A DNA stretch of 64,000 bases from Arcticibacter pallidicorallinus (GTDB lineage: Bacteria; Bacteroidota; Bacteroidia; Sphingobacteriales; Sphingobacteriaceae). Positions 27,047-35,966 of the stretch are shown here, piece after piece (position 1 is the stretch's first letter; the number at the start of each line of letters is the position of its first letter). The stretch is from NCBI RefSeq assembly GCF_003002875.1, contig NZ_PVTH01000007.1, positions 148,332 to 212,331 of the forward strand, read 5' to 3'. The position numbers and the translations under genes are program-made. The notes under the pieces were generated by a model. That model was not told the DNA's origin. It did not search any database and saw only the letters and a list, made by a program, of their open reading frames with translations.

Positions 27047-27655
27047 TTATCCCTTTTTGGCTGCCTGACTGAGATACCTTTTATAATCTTCGGGGGTGTC
27101 GAGGTCTATGTGGCCATTGGGAAAGGGCACATGAAGCGTTTTGAAAGCCGGGCTGTTCAATAGTTTTTTTGCACCTTGCTGTCCATTGAGTGTCATCAAG
27201 TGCTGGAAATAATCACTGTCGAAGAGCACTGGCACACCCGCAACATCTCGGTAAAGGGATGCAATGATGCGTCCCGGATTCTTTTTATGTGCGGCTATAA
27301 GTCCTGCATATATTTCCCTTGTAAGGAAGGGTTGATCGCAAACACTGATCAGGCAGCCCTTGATCACCGCATTGTGAGCCAGGGCTGACGTTAATCCAGT
27401 TTTAATGGAAGATGCCATCCCTTCGTGCCATAAGGCGTTATAGCAGATATGAATATTGGGGTCGTGGCTTAATTCGGAGTTAACGACATCTGCATTTGCA
27501 CCAACGACGACAAAAACGGAGGAGGGTAGCAGGATTTTAGCCTCATCGATCGTGTGCCTCAGTAACGTTTTTCCCTGTATTCTCAGAAGCTGTTTAGGCT
27601 GTCCCATTCTCCTTGAACTCCCGGCGGCGAGGATGATGATTGCGTAGTCTTCCAT
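27047..27655 (-). CDS. MocA-like molybdenum cofactor cytidylyltransferase / nucleotidyltransferase
   Basis: 202 residues. The nucleotide-binding signature AAGSSRRMGQPKQLLRIQGKTLL (about 10-33, with the G-x-SxRMGxPK form of MocA) and SVCDQPF (about 105) are present. MocA attaches CMP to molybdopterin to make the MCD form used by PaoABC-type enzymes, matching the adjacent genes. It starts 9 bases after the XdhC-type gene stop, so the two are co-transcribed. Confidence 0.9.
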   Translation of the reverse strand: MEDYAIIILAAGSSRRMGQPKQLLRIQGKTLLRHTIDEAKILLPSSVFVVVGANADVVNSELSHDPNIHICYNALWHEGMASSIKTGLTSALAHNAVIKGCLISVCDQPFLTREIYAGLIAAHKKNPGRIIASLYRDVAGVPVLFDSDYFQHLMTLNGQQGAKKLLNSPAFKTLHVPFPNGHIDLDTPEDYKRYLSQAAKKG

Positions 27656-27664
27656 ACTTGTTCA

Positions 27665-28798
27665 TTAAGCAGGGAGTTTTTTGCTCCCTGCGTGTATGGC
27701 TTGCTCTTTGTCGCGAAGGAATATTGGCTTGCGGCAGGCGAAAGCGGCTTTTATTTCAGCAACTACAGATAAGGCGATCTCTTCTGGGGTTTCAGCTCCC
27801 AGGTCCAGGCCGACAGGACTATAGATATTATCACGAACAGTCTCAGGCAGCTCCAGGCCATTGTCTGCGAGATCATCAATCATACGGAGGAACTTCTTTT
27901 TTGGCCCGAGGATACCGATGTAGGCACAATTGACTGTTGCAAGTTGTTTAAGTACCTCAAGGTCGTAATTGTAGTTATGAGTCATCAGTACAAAAGCTGT
28001 CCTGCTGTCAGTCACGACTTCATCAAGTACCGATTCAGGCTTTAGAACGAAGATCTTACTAACGTTGGGAAATCGTGTCCTGTTAGCATGTGTATGTCTA
28101 CCGTCTATAAGAGTTGTACTCCAGCCCAGAATCTGCGACATCTGGGTTAACGGAATGACGTCATTGCCTGCACCAACTATTACCAGGGCTATCTGAGGTT
28201 CGATAACCTCCACAAAGCCGATGAGGTCAGGACTGTAATCCTTAACCAGGCTGAGCTTTGTAGTCAGCGCTGTTTGTGCATCATCGCTCAGGCCTGGAGG
28301 CAGGTTTTTATACTGCGTACTGTTGTTAATAATCAGTTCGTTATCATTCAGCAGACAGCTCGTTCCCGGTTGATTTTGCTTGTTGAGGAGGGAAAAAAGT
28401 GTTACAATAACTGAGTGTCGGCGTTCTGTTATCGCTTTTTTCAACAGCGTAATGGGGTTATGCTTCGCCTGCGGGTTGATAGGCTCAAAGAGGATATGAA
28501 TAACGCCGTTGCATCCGAGCTGCACGCCGAAACGTGCGTCATCTTCATTATTGGTGTCATAAGTTACCAGCTTGTTTCGTGACTCATGTATCGCCAGAAG
28601 AGCTTTACGAAGGGCGTCGCCCTCCAGACAGCCACCGCTGATCGCGCCCGTTAATTCTCCCGTTTCAGTGACGAGCATTCGCGCGCCCGGCCTGCGGTAG
28701 GAAGAACCTTCCATATGAACAACCGTTGCCAGTGCGGTTTTCGTCCTTTGTGCGGAGGCTGTTTCATATGCTTTGATAATGTCGTTTATTTCTTTCAT
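27665..28798 (-). CDS. XdhC/CoxI-family molybdenum cofactor insertion/sulfuration protein
   Basis: 377 residues. N-terminal XdhC/CoxI domain (HMEGSSYRRPGARMLVTETGELTGAISGGCLEGD, about 27-60) and a C-terminal Rossmann-type XdhC domain (VIVGAGNDVIPLTQMSQILGW near 210, ending with YIGILGPKKKF and SPVGLDLGAETPEEIALSVVAEI). XdhC binds the cofactor and delivers its sulfurated form to xanthine-oxidase-family enzymes. It is the first gene of the cluster XdhC-MocA-PaoA-PaoB-PaoC and divergent from the antiporter gene at 28886. Confidence 0.92.
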   Translation of the reverse strand: MKEINDIIKAYETASAQRTKTALATVVHMEGSSYRRPGARMLVTETGELTGAISGGCLEGDALRKALLAIHESRNKLVTYDTNNEDDARFGVQLGCNGVIHILFEPINPQAKHNPITLLKKAITERRHSVIVTLFSLLNKQNQPGTSCLLNDNELIINNSTQYKNLPPGLSDDAQTALTTKLSLVKDYSPDLIGFVEVIEPQIALVIVGAGNDVIPLTQMSQILGWSTTLIDGRHTHANRTRFPNVSKIFVLKPESVLDEVVTDSRTAFVLMTHNYNYDLEVLKQLATVNCAYIGILGPKKKFLRMIDDLADNGLELPETVRDNIYSPVGLDLGAETPEEIALSVVAEIKAAFACRKPIFLRDKEQAIHAGSKKLPA

Positions 28799-28864
28799 TC
28801 ACTATATTCGGAGTGGTTTAAGGGTCGGTTTTATGAAACATCTAAACGGCTGGTATGTTTCACT

Positions 28865-28872
28865 TAACTTTG
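28865..28872 (+). promoter_or_regulatory. -7 element of the Na+/H+ antiporter gene
   Basis: TAACTTTG, a full match to TAnnTTTG, 13 bases before the ATG at 28886. No clean TTG lies at the -33 distance (the sequence there is ctgg), so the promoter is partial by consensus. Confidence 0.5.
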
Positions 28873-28885
28873 TGAGCGATTTGGT

Positions 28886-30487
28886 ATGATACATCAAAAC
28901 CTGCTTCTGATTCTGACATTGTTTTTTGCCATGGCGATGCTGTACCTGCTGAGCCAAAAGCTAAAGATTTCTTACCCCATTTTCCTGGTGGTCGGCGGAC
29001 TGGGTATTTCCTTACTGCCAGGAATGCCGGTGATCAGCATTGATCCCGATCTGGTGTTTTTGATATTTCTTCCTCCTTTACTGTTTGAAGCGGCCTGGAA
29101 TACTTCATGGCAAAGTTTCTGGCGATGGAGAAGATCTATTCTCTCTCTGGGTTTTGGACTGGTTTTCTTCACATCGCTGGCGATAGCCTACTTTTCTGCC
29201 AATATCATACCCGGTTTCACGCTTGCCTTGGGGTTTCTTTTAGGAGGAATTATCTCACCGCCAGATGCGGTAGCTGCAACCTCTGTTTTAAAGGGTTTGA
29301 ATATGCCTAAACGGGGCCTGGCCATACTGGAAGGGGAAAGCCTGGTAAATGACGCGGCCTCGCTAACGGTGTTCCGCTTTGCTACTGCAGCCGTGCTAAC
29401 GGGTCAATTTATCCTGCAGGAGGCAGCCGTAAGCTTCGCGGAGCTTGCGGTGATGGGCGTATTTGTAGGATTAGTCATCGCACATATTCTTTATTTTATC
29501 CTCAGATTTTGGGCGCGTTCATCCAGTATTACGACTCCTATCACGCTTATTGCTCCTTACCTGATGTACATTACTGCGGAAGAGCTTGAATGGTCAGGGG
29601 TACTTGCTGTAGTCAGCGGCGGACTTTTCCTCTCATTCCGCTCCAGAGAATTTCTTAATTACCATACCCGCATACAGACAAAAGAAGTTTGGGAGACTGT
29701 GGGGTTTCTGTTAAACGGCTTCGTGTTTATTCTGATCGGGCTGGAGCTTCCGCTTATTGTAGAGGGGCTAGGCGACTATTCCAGGGAGCAGGCGGTCACC
29801 TATGCGTTGATGATCAGCGCGATTGTCATTGTTATTCGGATAGTACTCGTCTACCTGTCTACCTTCCTGCCACGTATCCTTAGCCGAAGGGTTCGTCGGG
29901 ATGAGAACCATCCGGGGTATAAACTTCCTTTTATCATAGGGTGGGCAGGCATGAGAGGAGTAGTATCACTCGCATCCGCACTGGCGATTCCGCTTACGCT
30001 CAGCAACGGAGAAGCCTTTCCACACCGCAACCTGATTTTGTTTATCACTTTTATCGTGATCCTCGTAACGCTGGTATTTCAGGGGCTTACGTTGCCGCTC
30101 TTTCTGAGGTGGCTGAAGGTTGAAGAGGTTGATGACTATACGCCGGCTGAGGAGCAGTTTGAAGTTATCAGGTTGCAGCTCGCCAGGCAATCTGTTGCTT
30201 ACCTCGAAAACTACTATACAAAAGAGATGTCGGAAGTTGATGCGATAAGGAGAATACGGGAACAGCTTGAGCGGACGATTAGAGTGTCTGAAATGGCTGA
30301 AAGTGGCGATCTGAATATTGATCTGGCTTCAGTAAAGAAGCTATATAAAAGGGTTATGCTTGAGCTCATCAACCTGCGCCGGAATGCTTTGCACCTCCTT
30401 GCCGAGGAGAAGCGATACGATGAGGAGGTGCTCCGGGATATGGAGCATAATCTGGACCTCGAAGAAGCTCGTCTGAATAAGAAATAG
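28886..30487 (+). CDS. CPA1-family Na+/H+ antiporter (NhaP/NHE-like)
   Basis: 533 residues. About 12 membrane helices in the first 410 residues, with the ion-site motif GGIISPPDAVAATSVLKGLNMP and ESLVNDAASL (the ND pair of CPA1 exchangers), and AGMRGVVSLASALAIP. A charged cytoplasmic helical tail follows (about 415-533). It exchanges protons for Na+ or K+ at the inner membrane. It stands between divergent XdhC and the DUF3857 genes; no functional link to either is evident. Confidence 0.93.
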   Translation: MIHQNLLLILTLFFAMAMLYLLSQKLKISYPIFLVVGGLGISLLPGMPVISIDPDLVFLIFLPPLLFEAAWNTSWQSFWRWRRSILSLGFGLVFFTSLAIAYFSANIIPGFTLALGFLLGGIISPPDAVAATSVLKGLNMPKRGLAILEGESLVNDAASLTVFRFATAAVLTGQFILQEAAVSFAELAVMGVFVGLVIAHILYFILRFWARSSSITTPITLIAPYLMYITAEELEWSGVLAVVSGGLFLSFRSREFLNYHTRIQTKEVWETVGFLLNGFVFILIGLELPLIVEGLGDYSREQAVTYALMISAIVIVIRIVLVYLSTFLPRILSRRVRRDENHPGYKLPFIIGWAGMRGVVSLASALAIPLTLSNGEAFPHRNLILFITFIVILVTLVFQGLTLPLFLRWLKVEEVDDYTPAEEQFEVIRLQLARQSVAYLENYYTKEMSEVDAIRRIREQLERTIRVSEMAESGDLNIDLASVKKLYKRVMLELINLRRNALHLLAEEKRYDEEVLRDMEHNLDLEEARLNKK

Positions 30488-30551
30488 ATTATTCACTTTC
30501 ACGCAGTTAATCATCTAAAGTACTATATTTAGACGCCTAAACTTATCACGA

Positions 30552-32525
30552 ATGAAAGGATCTTTACTTGGTGTTTTGCTGTCTCTAGCACCCTTACTAA
30601 CCGTTTTTGCCCAAGATTTCCAGTTTGGAGTACACAATCTTGAAGAGCTCGACCAGAAACAATACGCTGCTGATGCCACGGCGAATGCCGTTGTCTTGCG
30701 CGAGTTCGGAACCGCGAGAATCAGTAGCGGCTCGCGTACTCCCTTAATCTTCGATTATCACGTCAGGATAAAAATCTTTAACAGCAAGGGATTCGATCAG
30801 GGAGATGTTATTATTCCTATTTACAAGACAGATAATGATCGTTTTGAATCGGTCTCTCAAATTAAAGCGGTGACTATTTCGCAGGACGAGAACGGGAATA
30901 TAAGCAGGACGCCACTTGACGAGAAGAAAGTGTATAAAGAGAATAAGAATAAGCACTGGGACCATGTAAAATTTGCCATGCCTAACATGAGGGATGGATG
31001 TATTATCGAATACAGTTATCAGCTGGAATCTCCCTACGTTTTCAATTTCAGAAGCTGGATTTTTCAGTGGGATATTCCCAAGGTGTATAGCGAATATATT
31101 GCCAGTATACCTGCGGTATATAATTATAACGTGGCGTTAAAAGGAGGTCAACCGCTGACAACTAATAAGGCAGAGCTTGAGAAGGACTGCTTTAATCCTG
31201 GGGGTGGTGTTAAGGCGGATTGTTCGAAACTCTTATTCGCTATGAAAAATATACCGGCACTGGTTGAAGAGGATTATATGACGGCCGCGAGCAATTTCCG
31301 CTCGGCCATCACTTTTGAGTTGTCAGATTATGTAGAGTATAACGGATACAAGCGTAAAGTAACCCAGGAATGGAAAGATATTGATCTGGAGCTTAAAAAA
31401 GAAACGTTGTTCGGGGCACAAATCAAGAAAACTGATCTATTCAAGGGACGGCTGGAGCCGGTGCTGCAGGGAACAACTGATGAACTCAGTAAGGCGAAAG
31501 CGGTATATGCTTACATTCAAAAATCGTTTAAGTGGAATAAGTCCAGGCATTTCTACAGCGAAGATGGGATAAAGAAGGCGCTTGAGAATCATACGGGCAA
31601 TGTGGCCGATATAAACCTGTCCCTGCTGGCTGCATTGGGAGCGGCAGGAGTGGATGCAGATGCCGTATTATTATCTACGCGTGACAACGGCATTATTAAT
31701 AAGTTGTATCCGGTTTTAAGCGACTTTAACTACGTAGTGGCCAAGGTAAATATCGGCGATAATAGCTATCTACTTGATGCGACCGACCCCCTTTTGCCGT
31801 TTGGCTTGCTTCCAATTCGCTGCATAAACGACCAGGGGCGGGTCGTTAGCCTTACCAAGCCTTCGTACTGGACTGATCTTAAGGCATCCCAAAAGGAGAG
31901 CAAGATATATTCTTTGAAGCTTGAACTAGCGGAAACCGGCAAAATAAAAGGTACGATTACCGGATATTCGAAGGGGTATGAAGCTTACAACAAGCGGAGT
32001 GCGATCAAGGACTTCAATTCGGTAGAGGAATATGTGGAGAATCTGGACGAGAAGATGCCGCGAATAAAGATCCTGAATTTTGATATTAAAAATTTAGATA
32101 GCCTGGAAAACTCGGTGGTGGAAACCTATGAGGTCGAAATTGACGCTTACGATAACCTCAATAGGGAGCAGATTTCATTTAACCCTTATTTTATGGACCC
32201 TATACAGGAGAATCCTTTTAAGCTGGACAAGCGGTCCTATCCGGTGGATTGGGGAGCGCCTTCAGACACGAGAGTGAACGTCGTGCTTGTCTATCCGGAT
32301 ACCTTTGAATTAGCGAATAAGCCAGGAAATGTCGGGCTTGCACTCCCAGAAGGCGGCGGCAGATATATGGCGAGTATGGAGCAGGAAGGTAACCAACTAA
32401 CCGTGTCTCAAATGACACAATTAAATAAATCTATTTACCTGGCGCATGAATATCCGGCGTTAAAGGAGTTATTTAACAAGATGGTGCAGACACAAAAGGT
32501 AGAGGTGATTTTCAAGAAAAAATAA
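30552..32525 (+). CDS. DUF3857/transglutaminase-like exported protein lacking the catalytic triad
   Basis: 657 residues with a signal peptide (1-21). Residues about 60-225 are a DUF3857 domain and about 300-415 a transglutaminase-like domain. At the positions where active members have Cys, His and Asp, it has Val351 (TGNVADIN), Tyr394 (FNYVV) and Asp409 (LLDATDP); only the Asp remains, so it is probably not an active enzyme. It overlaps the next gene by one base (taATG, 32525), a related protein with an intact triad, so the two likely work as a pair at the cell surface or in the periplasm. Confidence 0.88.
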   Translation: MKGSLLGVLLSLAPLLTVFAQDFQFGVHNLEELDQKQYAADATANAVVLREFGTARISSGSRTPLIFDYHVRIKIFNSKGFDQGDVIIPIYKTDNDRFESVSQIKAVTISQDENGNISRTPLDEKKVYKENKNKHWDHVKFAMPNMRDGCIIEYSYQLESPYVFNFRSWIFQWDIPKVYSEYIASIPAVYNYNVALKGGQPLTTNKAELEKDCFNPGGGVKADCSKLLFAMKNIPALVEEDYMTAASNFRSAITFELSDYVEYNGYKRKVTQEWKDIDLELKKETLFGAQIKKTDLFKGRLEPVLQGTTDELSKAKAVYAYIQKSFKWNKSRHFYSEDGIKKALENHTGNVADINLSLLAALGAAGVDADAVLLSTRDNGIINKLYPVLSDFNYVVAKVNIGDNSYLLDATDPLLPFGLLPIRCINDQGRVVSLTKPSYWTDLKASQKESKIYSLKLELAETGKIKGTITGYSKGYEAYNKRSAIKDFNSVEEYVENLDEKMPRIKILNFDIKNLDSLENSVVETYEVEIDAYDNLNREQISFNPYFMDPIQENPFKLDKRSYPVDWGAPSDTRVNVVLVYPDTFELANKPGNVGLALPEGGGRYMASMEQEGNQLTVSQMTQLNKSIYLAHEYPALKELFNKMVQTQKVEVIFKKK

Positions 32526-34432
32526 TGCGGGTCTTTGTAATCATTTTCTTCTGCTTTTGGCACAGCCTGGGAGCGAGGGGGCAGCAGAGCTATGCTGTCA
32601 GTGATATTTCTTCGGAGCTGAAGGTTCGTGCCGGGGCGGTAGTGCGAAATGAGGAACTTACTATTGAAGTAAAGTCGTTCAATCAGGTAGATTACCGCTA
32701 TAAGAGAGCGGTCACCATCCTGAACAGCAGTGCAGACGCTGAGGCGAAAATTGCGGTCTGGTATAATAAAACCAGGAATATCAAATCCATAAAGGCGACG
32801 ATCTATAATGAGTTCGGTTTACCTGTAGGTAAAATCTCGGCAAAGGATTTCAGGGATGAGAGTGCGGCTAGTAACTATTCCTTATTTGAAGATGCCCGTG
32901 TGAAGCGCTTCAATCCGGCCATGATTACCTACCCGTTTACACTTGAATATGAATACGAGATCCGTTCCCGGCAAAGTTTGCTGTTTCCGGAGTGGTCTGC
33001 TATTCAGGGGGAAGGTGTTTCTCTTGAACTTTCGCGATTTACTTTTCTATGCGGTGCCGATTTCGGCATCAGGTTTAAAGAGCTTAACTATCCCGGGAAG
33101 GTAGTAGTGAATACTGATGCTAAGGGGCAAAAAAGCTATGTGTGGGAGGTGAAAAATGTGAAGGCGCTGAAAGCCGAGCCTTACAGTCAGGATCCTTCAT
33201 TGGTAATGCCTTCTGTGAAGGTGGCACCGGTAAAATTCACATTTCAGGATGTATCAGGATCTTTTACCGATTGGAAAGAGTATGGTTTGTGGATGAATGA
33301 AGCGCTGTTGAAAGGTAAAGATAATCTTCCGGAAGAGACACTCGCCACGGTGAGTGCACTGGTAACAGAGCTGAAAGACCCGCGGGAAAAGGCTAGGAAG
33401 ATTTACGAGTTCATACAGCAAAAGACGAGATATGTAAGTGTGCAAATAGGAATCGGCGGATATGAACCTATTCCGGCTGCTGAGGTGGACCGCCTGGGAT
33501 ATGGAGATTGTAAGGCCCTGGTGAATTACGCGAAAGCCTTGCTGGCAGGAGCGGGTATACGATCCTACTACACGCTTGTGGAAGCAGGGGACTATAAGAC
33601 CGATGCAATACCAGACTTCGCCAGCATGAACCAGTTCAATCATGCTATTTTGTGCATTCCCTTTGAGAAGGATACTGCATGGGTCGACTGCACCAGTAAG
33701 ACGCTTCCGTTTGATTATCTGGGCGATTTCACGGATGACCGTCTGGTTTTAGTTTGTTCTGAGGACGGTGGAAAGCTATTAAGAACTCCGAAGATGCGCA
33801 CAGAGGAGAATTTGCAAGTGAGGAAAGGGTCCTTTGTGTTAAGTGCCGAAGGGGAACTTAAAGGAAAGATGACGACGACTTTCGCTGGTTGGCAATATGA
33901 TAACAGGGAGGCGTTGATTGGAGAACCTTTGAAGGAACAAGTGAAGATGCTGAGGGAAATTTACCCGCTAAACAATCTGGAAATACGATCGTTTGATCTT
34001 CAGCAGAACAAGGGAAATAGTCCGAACGCCACTGAAAGTCTCGAATTCCATGCGCGGGATTATGCGTTGATCAATGGCGGGCGCTATACCTTATCTCTTA
34101 ATGTAATTAACAGGGGCAGGGGCCTCAGGGAGGTAGTTAATCGGCAAAAACCCGTGTATATCAGTCGTGGTTATATTGATTCTGACGAGCTTGTTTATTC
34201 ATTGCCTGCGGGTTATCGCTTGGAATCCAGACCGTCGGACCAGAGGCTGAAAACTGATTTTGGTGAATTTAGTGCTGAAATTAGTCTGACAGATAATACA
34301 CTGGTATACAAAAGGAGGCTTCGCTTGAACGAAGGCGTATATCCTGCAGAAACATACGCCAAACTCGTTGACTTTTACCAAAGGGTTTATGAGTCAGACC
34401 GCACCAACCTGATCTTGATCCGAAACAAATAG
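32525..34432 (+). CDS. DUF3857/transglutaminase-family exported protein with intact catalytic triad
   Basis: 635 residues, signal peptide 1-19. DUF3857 (about 50-230) and a transglutaminase-like core with Cys329 (GYGDCKALVNY), His373 (FNHAI) and Asp388 (WVDCT), the Cys-His-Asp set of this fold. Such proteins are thought to act as proteases, transpeptidases or crosslinkers; the substrate is unknown. It is translationally coupled to the preceding degenerate paralog. Confidence 0.9.
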   Translation: MRVFVIIFFCFWHSLGARGQQSYAVSDISSELKVRAGAVVRNEELTIEVKSFNQVDYRYKRAVTILNSSADAEAKIAVWYNKTRNIKSIKATIYNEFGLPVGKISAKDFRDESAASNYSLFEDARVKRFNPAMITYPFTLEYEYEIRSRQSLLFPEWSAIQGEGVSLELSRFTFLCGADFGIRFKELNYPGKVVVNTDAKGQKSYVWEVKNVKALKAEPYSQDPSLVMPSVKVAPVKFTFQDVSGSFTDWKEYGLWMNEALLKGKDNLPEETLATVSALVTELKDPREKARKIYEFIQQKTRYVSVQIGIGGYEPIPAAEVDRLGYGDCKALVNYAKALLAGAGIRSYYTLVEAGDYKTDAIPDFASMNQFNHAILCIPFEKDTAWVDCTSKTLPFDYLGDFTDDRLVLVCSEDGGKLLRTPKMRTEENLQVRKGSFVLSAEGELKGKMTTTFAGWQYDNREALIGEPLKEQVKMLREIYPLNNLEIRSFDLQQNKGNSPNATESLEFHARDYALINGGRYTLSLNVINRGRGLREVVNRQKPVYISRGYIDSDELVYSLPAGYRLESRPSDQRLKTDFGEFSAEISLTDNTLVYKRRLRLNEGVYPAETYAKLVDFYQRVYESDRTNLILIRNK

Positions 34433-34506
34433 GCCACTTATCGATGTGGAGGATTCTGTCGGGATATTGTGCGGTAATGATTTTGTGAATATCCTTATAT
34501 TAGCTT

Positions 34507-35250
34507 ATGGGAAAATATGAGGAAGAAGCCGGTTTAATGCTGCAGTTCTGGCAGTATAAGATGAGAAGGAAGCCATCCTTAGGTAACCGGCTCTCCAAAC
34601 ATATTCAGAATAAAATTAACGGACTCATTCCTGAAAAGGCCCATAATGCGATCACAGTGACTATTGAAAAAATGGTCAAGGGTGTTCTTTTTGGCTCTAA
34701 ACATACAACATTCACCAAAATAGATGAAAGCTCCTCTCTATTTCTACGAGAGTCATACGTCAAACAAAAAATTGCATTTTATCAGAAGACAGCTACTGTA
34801 GAAGGGGCAGTGACCGGTGCGGGCGGCATACTGTTAGGTTTGGCTGACTTTCCTATTCTCTTAGGCATAAAGTTGAAAATGTTATTTGAGATAGCAGCGT
34901 TGTACGGCTTTGATGTGAGAGACTATAAAGAAAGGTTATATCTCCTTTACATTTTTCAGTTGGCTTTCTCGAGTCAGCAGCGAAGGAATGAAGTGTACGA
35001 AATCATTGAACGCTGGCAAGGCTATAGCAGTTCATTGCCCAATGATGTTGAGGAGTTTAACTGGCGGACATTTCAACAGGAATATCGAGATTATATCGAC
35101 CTGGCGAAGATGGCACAACTGGTTCCTGTGATCGGAGCAGCCGTGGGTGCCGTGGCTAACTATAAGCTTGTCGCCCAGTTGGGGGATACTGCAATGAACT
35201 GCTACCGTATGCGAAAAATATCTCCATTGACCATTATAAAACAAACCTGA
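34507..35250 (+). CDS. EcsC-family protein
   Basis: 247 residues with an EcsC-like pattern: GAVTGAGGILLGLADFPILLGIKLKMLFEIAALYGFD (about 98-135) and VPVIGAAVGAVANYKLVAQLGDTAMNCYRMR near the end, both typical of the family, with short hydrophobic hairpins. EcsC proteins are membrane-associated and of unclear function. Its stop overlaps the start of the DUF2807 gene (tgATG, 35250). Confidence 0.85.
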   Translation: MGKYEEEAGLMLQFWQYKMRRKPSLGNRLSKHIQNKINGLIPEKAHNAITVTIEKMVKGVLFGSKHTTFTKIDESSSLFLRESYVKQKIAFYQKTATVEGAVTGAGGILLGLADFPILLGIKLKMLFEIAALYGFDVRDYKERLYLLYIFQLAFSSQQRRNEVYEIIERWQGYSSSLPNDVEEFNWRTFQQEYRDYIDLAKMAQLVPVIGAAVGAVANYKLVAQLGDTAMNCYRMRKISPLTIIKQT

Positions 35251-35927
35251 TGAAAACAAACCTATTTACAAAGGGCCTCGCTGCAGGTCTACTGTTAATC
35301 ATTGCTTTCGCTTTCCATTCCTGTAATGGAGAACGATTGGTAGCCAACAATAATATTATTTCTGAGACGAGAGACATCTCAGGATTTGAACGGATAGAAG
35401 CCGGTGGTGCGAATACGGTTCATGTTGTTTACGGCGATAATTTTAAAATTGAACTAAAAGGCTCTTCCAACTTAATCCAAGCGTATGAAACGAAGATTGA
35501 GGGGGAAAGCCTTACGCTGAGATATAAAGACGATGTTAATGTAGACGACGATGATGTGGAGGTGTTTGTAACACTACCTGTTTTAAATGGTTTGACGCTA
35601 AGCGGTAGCGGGGATATGGATGTTAAAGGGCGGTTTCCCGAGGCTAAGCAGTTTATCGTGACTATTAATGGCTCAGGGGACATCAATATTAGTGAAAACT
35701 TTAGCTGCGTATCACTTGAGGTGGACATCTCGGGCTCTGGAAAGGCTGAACTATCGAACCTTCAATCTGTGCGTTCTGAGGTTACCATTTCGGGTAGCGG
35801 CGATACCTACGTCCATGCTGAGGAGGAACTGGACGTAAGGATCAACGGTAGTGGAACTGTTTATTACAAAGGTTCTCCAAGAGTGAAAAGCGACATTAAT
35901 GGATCCGGACAAGTAAAAAGGTTATAG
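35250..35927 (+). CDS. DUF2807 (GIN-domain) lipoprotein
   Basis: 225 residues. Lipoprotein signal with lipobox AFHSC (Cys25). The rest is the right-handed beta-helix-like DUF2807 repeat: SGSGDMDVKG, NGSGDINI, SGSGKAEL, SGSGDTYV, NGSGTVYY and NGSGQVKRL, spaced about 20 residues. These proteins sit at the cell envelope; adhesive or scaffold roles are assumed in general but not shown here. A strong terminator starts at its stop codon. Confidence 0.9.
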   Translation: MKTNLFTKGLAAGLLLIIAFAFHSCNGERLVANNNIISETRDISGFERIEAGGANTVHVVYGDNFKIELKGSSNLIQAYETKIEGESLTLRYKDDVNVDDDDVEVFVTLPVLNGLTLSGSGDMDVKGRFPEAKQFIVTINGSGDINISENFSCVSLEVDISGSGKAELSNLQSVRSEVTISGSGDTYVHAEEELDVRINGSGTVYYKGSPRVKSDINGSGQVKRL

Positions 35928-35957
35928 AAGAAACAGGTGAGTGCTCACCTGTTTCTT
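35928..35957 (+). terminator. Bidirectional intrinsic terminator between convergent genes
   Basis: Perfect 14-bp inverted repeat AAGAAACAGGTGAG (35928-35941) / CTCACCTGTTTCTT (35944-35957), with A-rich and T-rich edges on both strands. It sits between the DUF2807 lipoprotein gene (stop at 35927) and the GH43 gene ending at 35967 on the other strand, so it can serve both. Confidence 0.85.
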
Positions 35958-35966
35958 AATTGAAGA

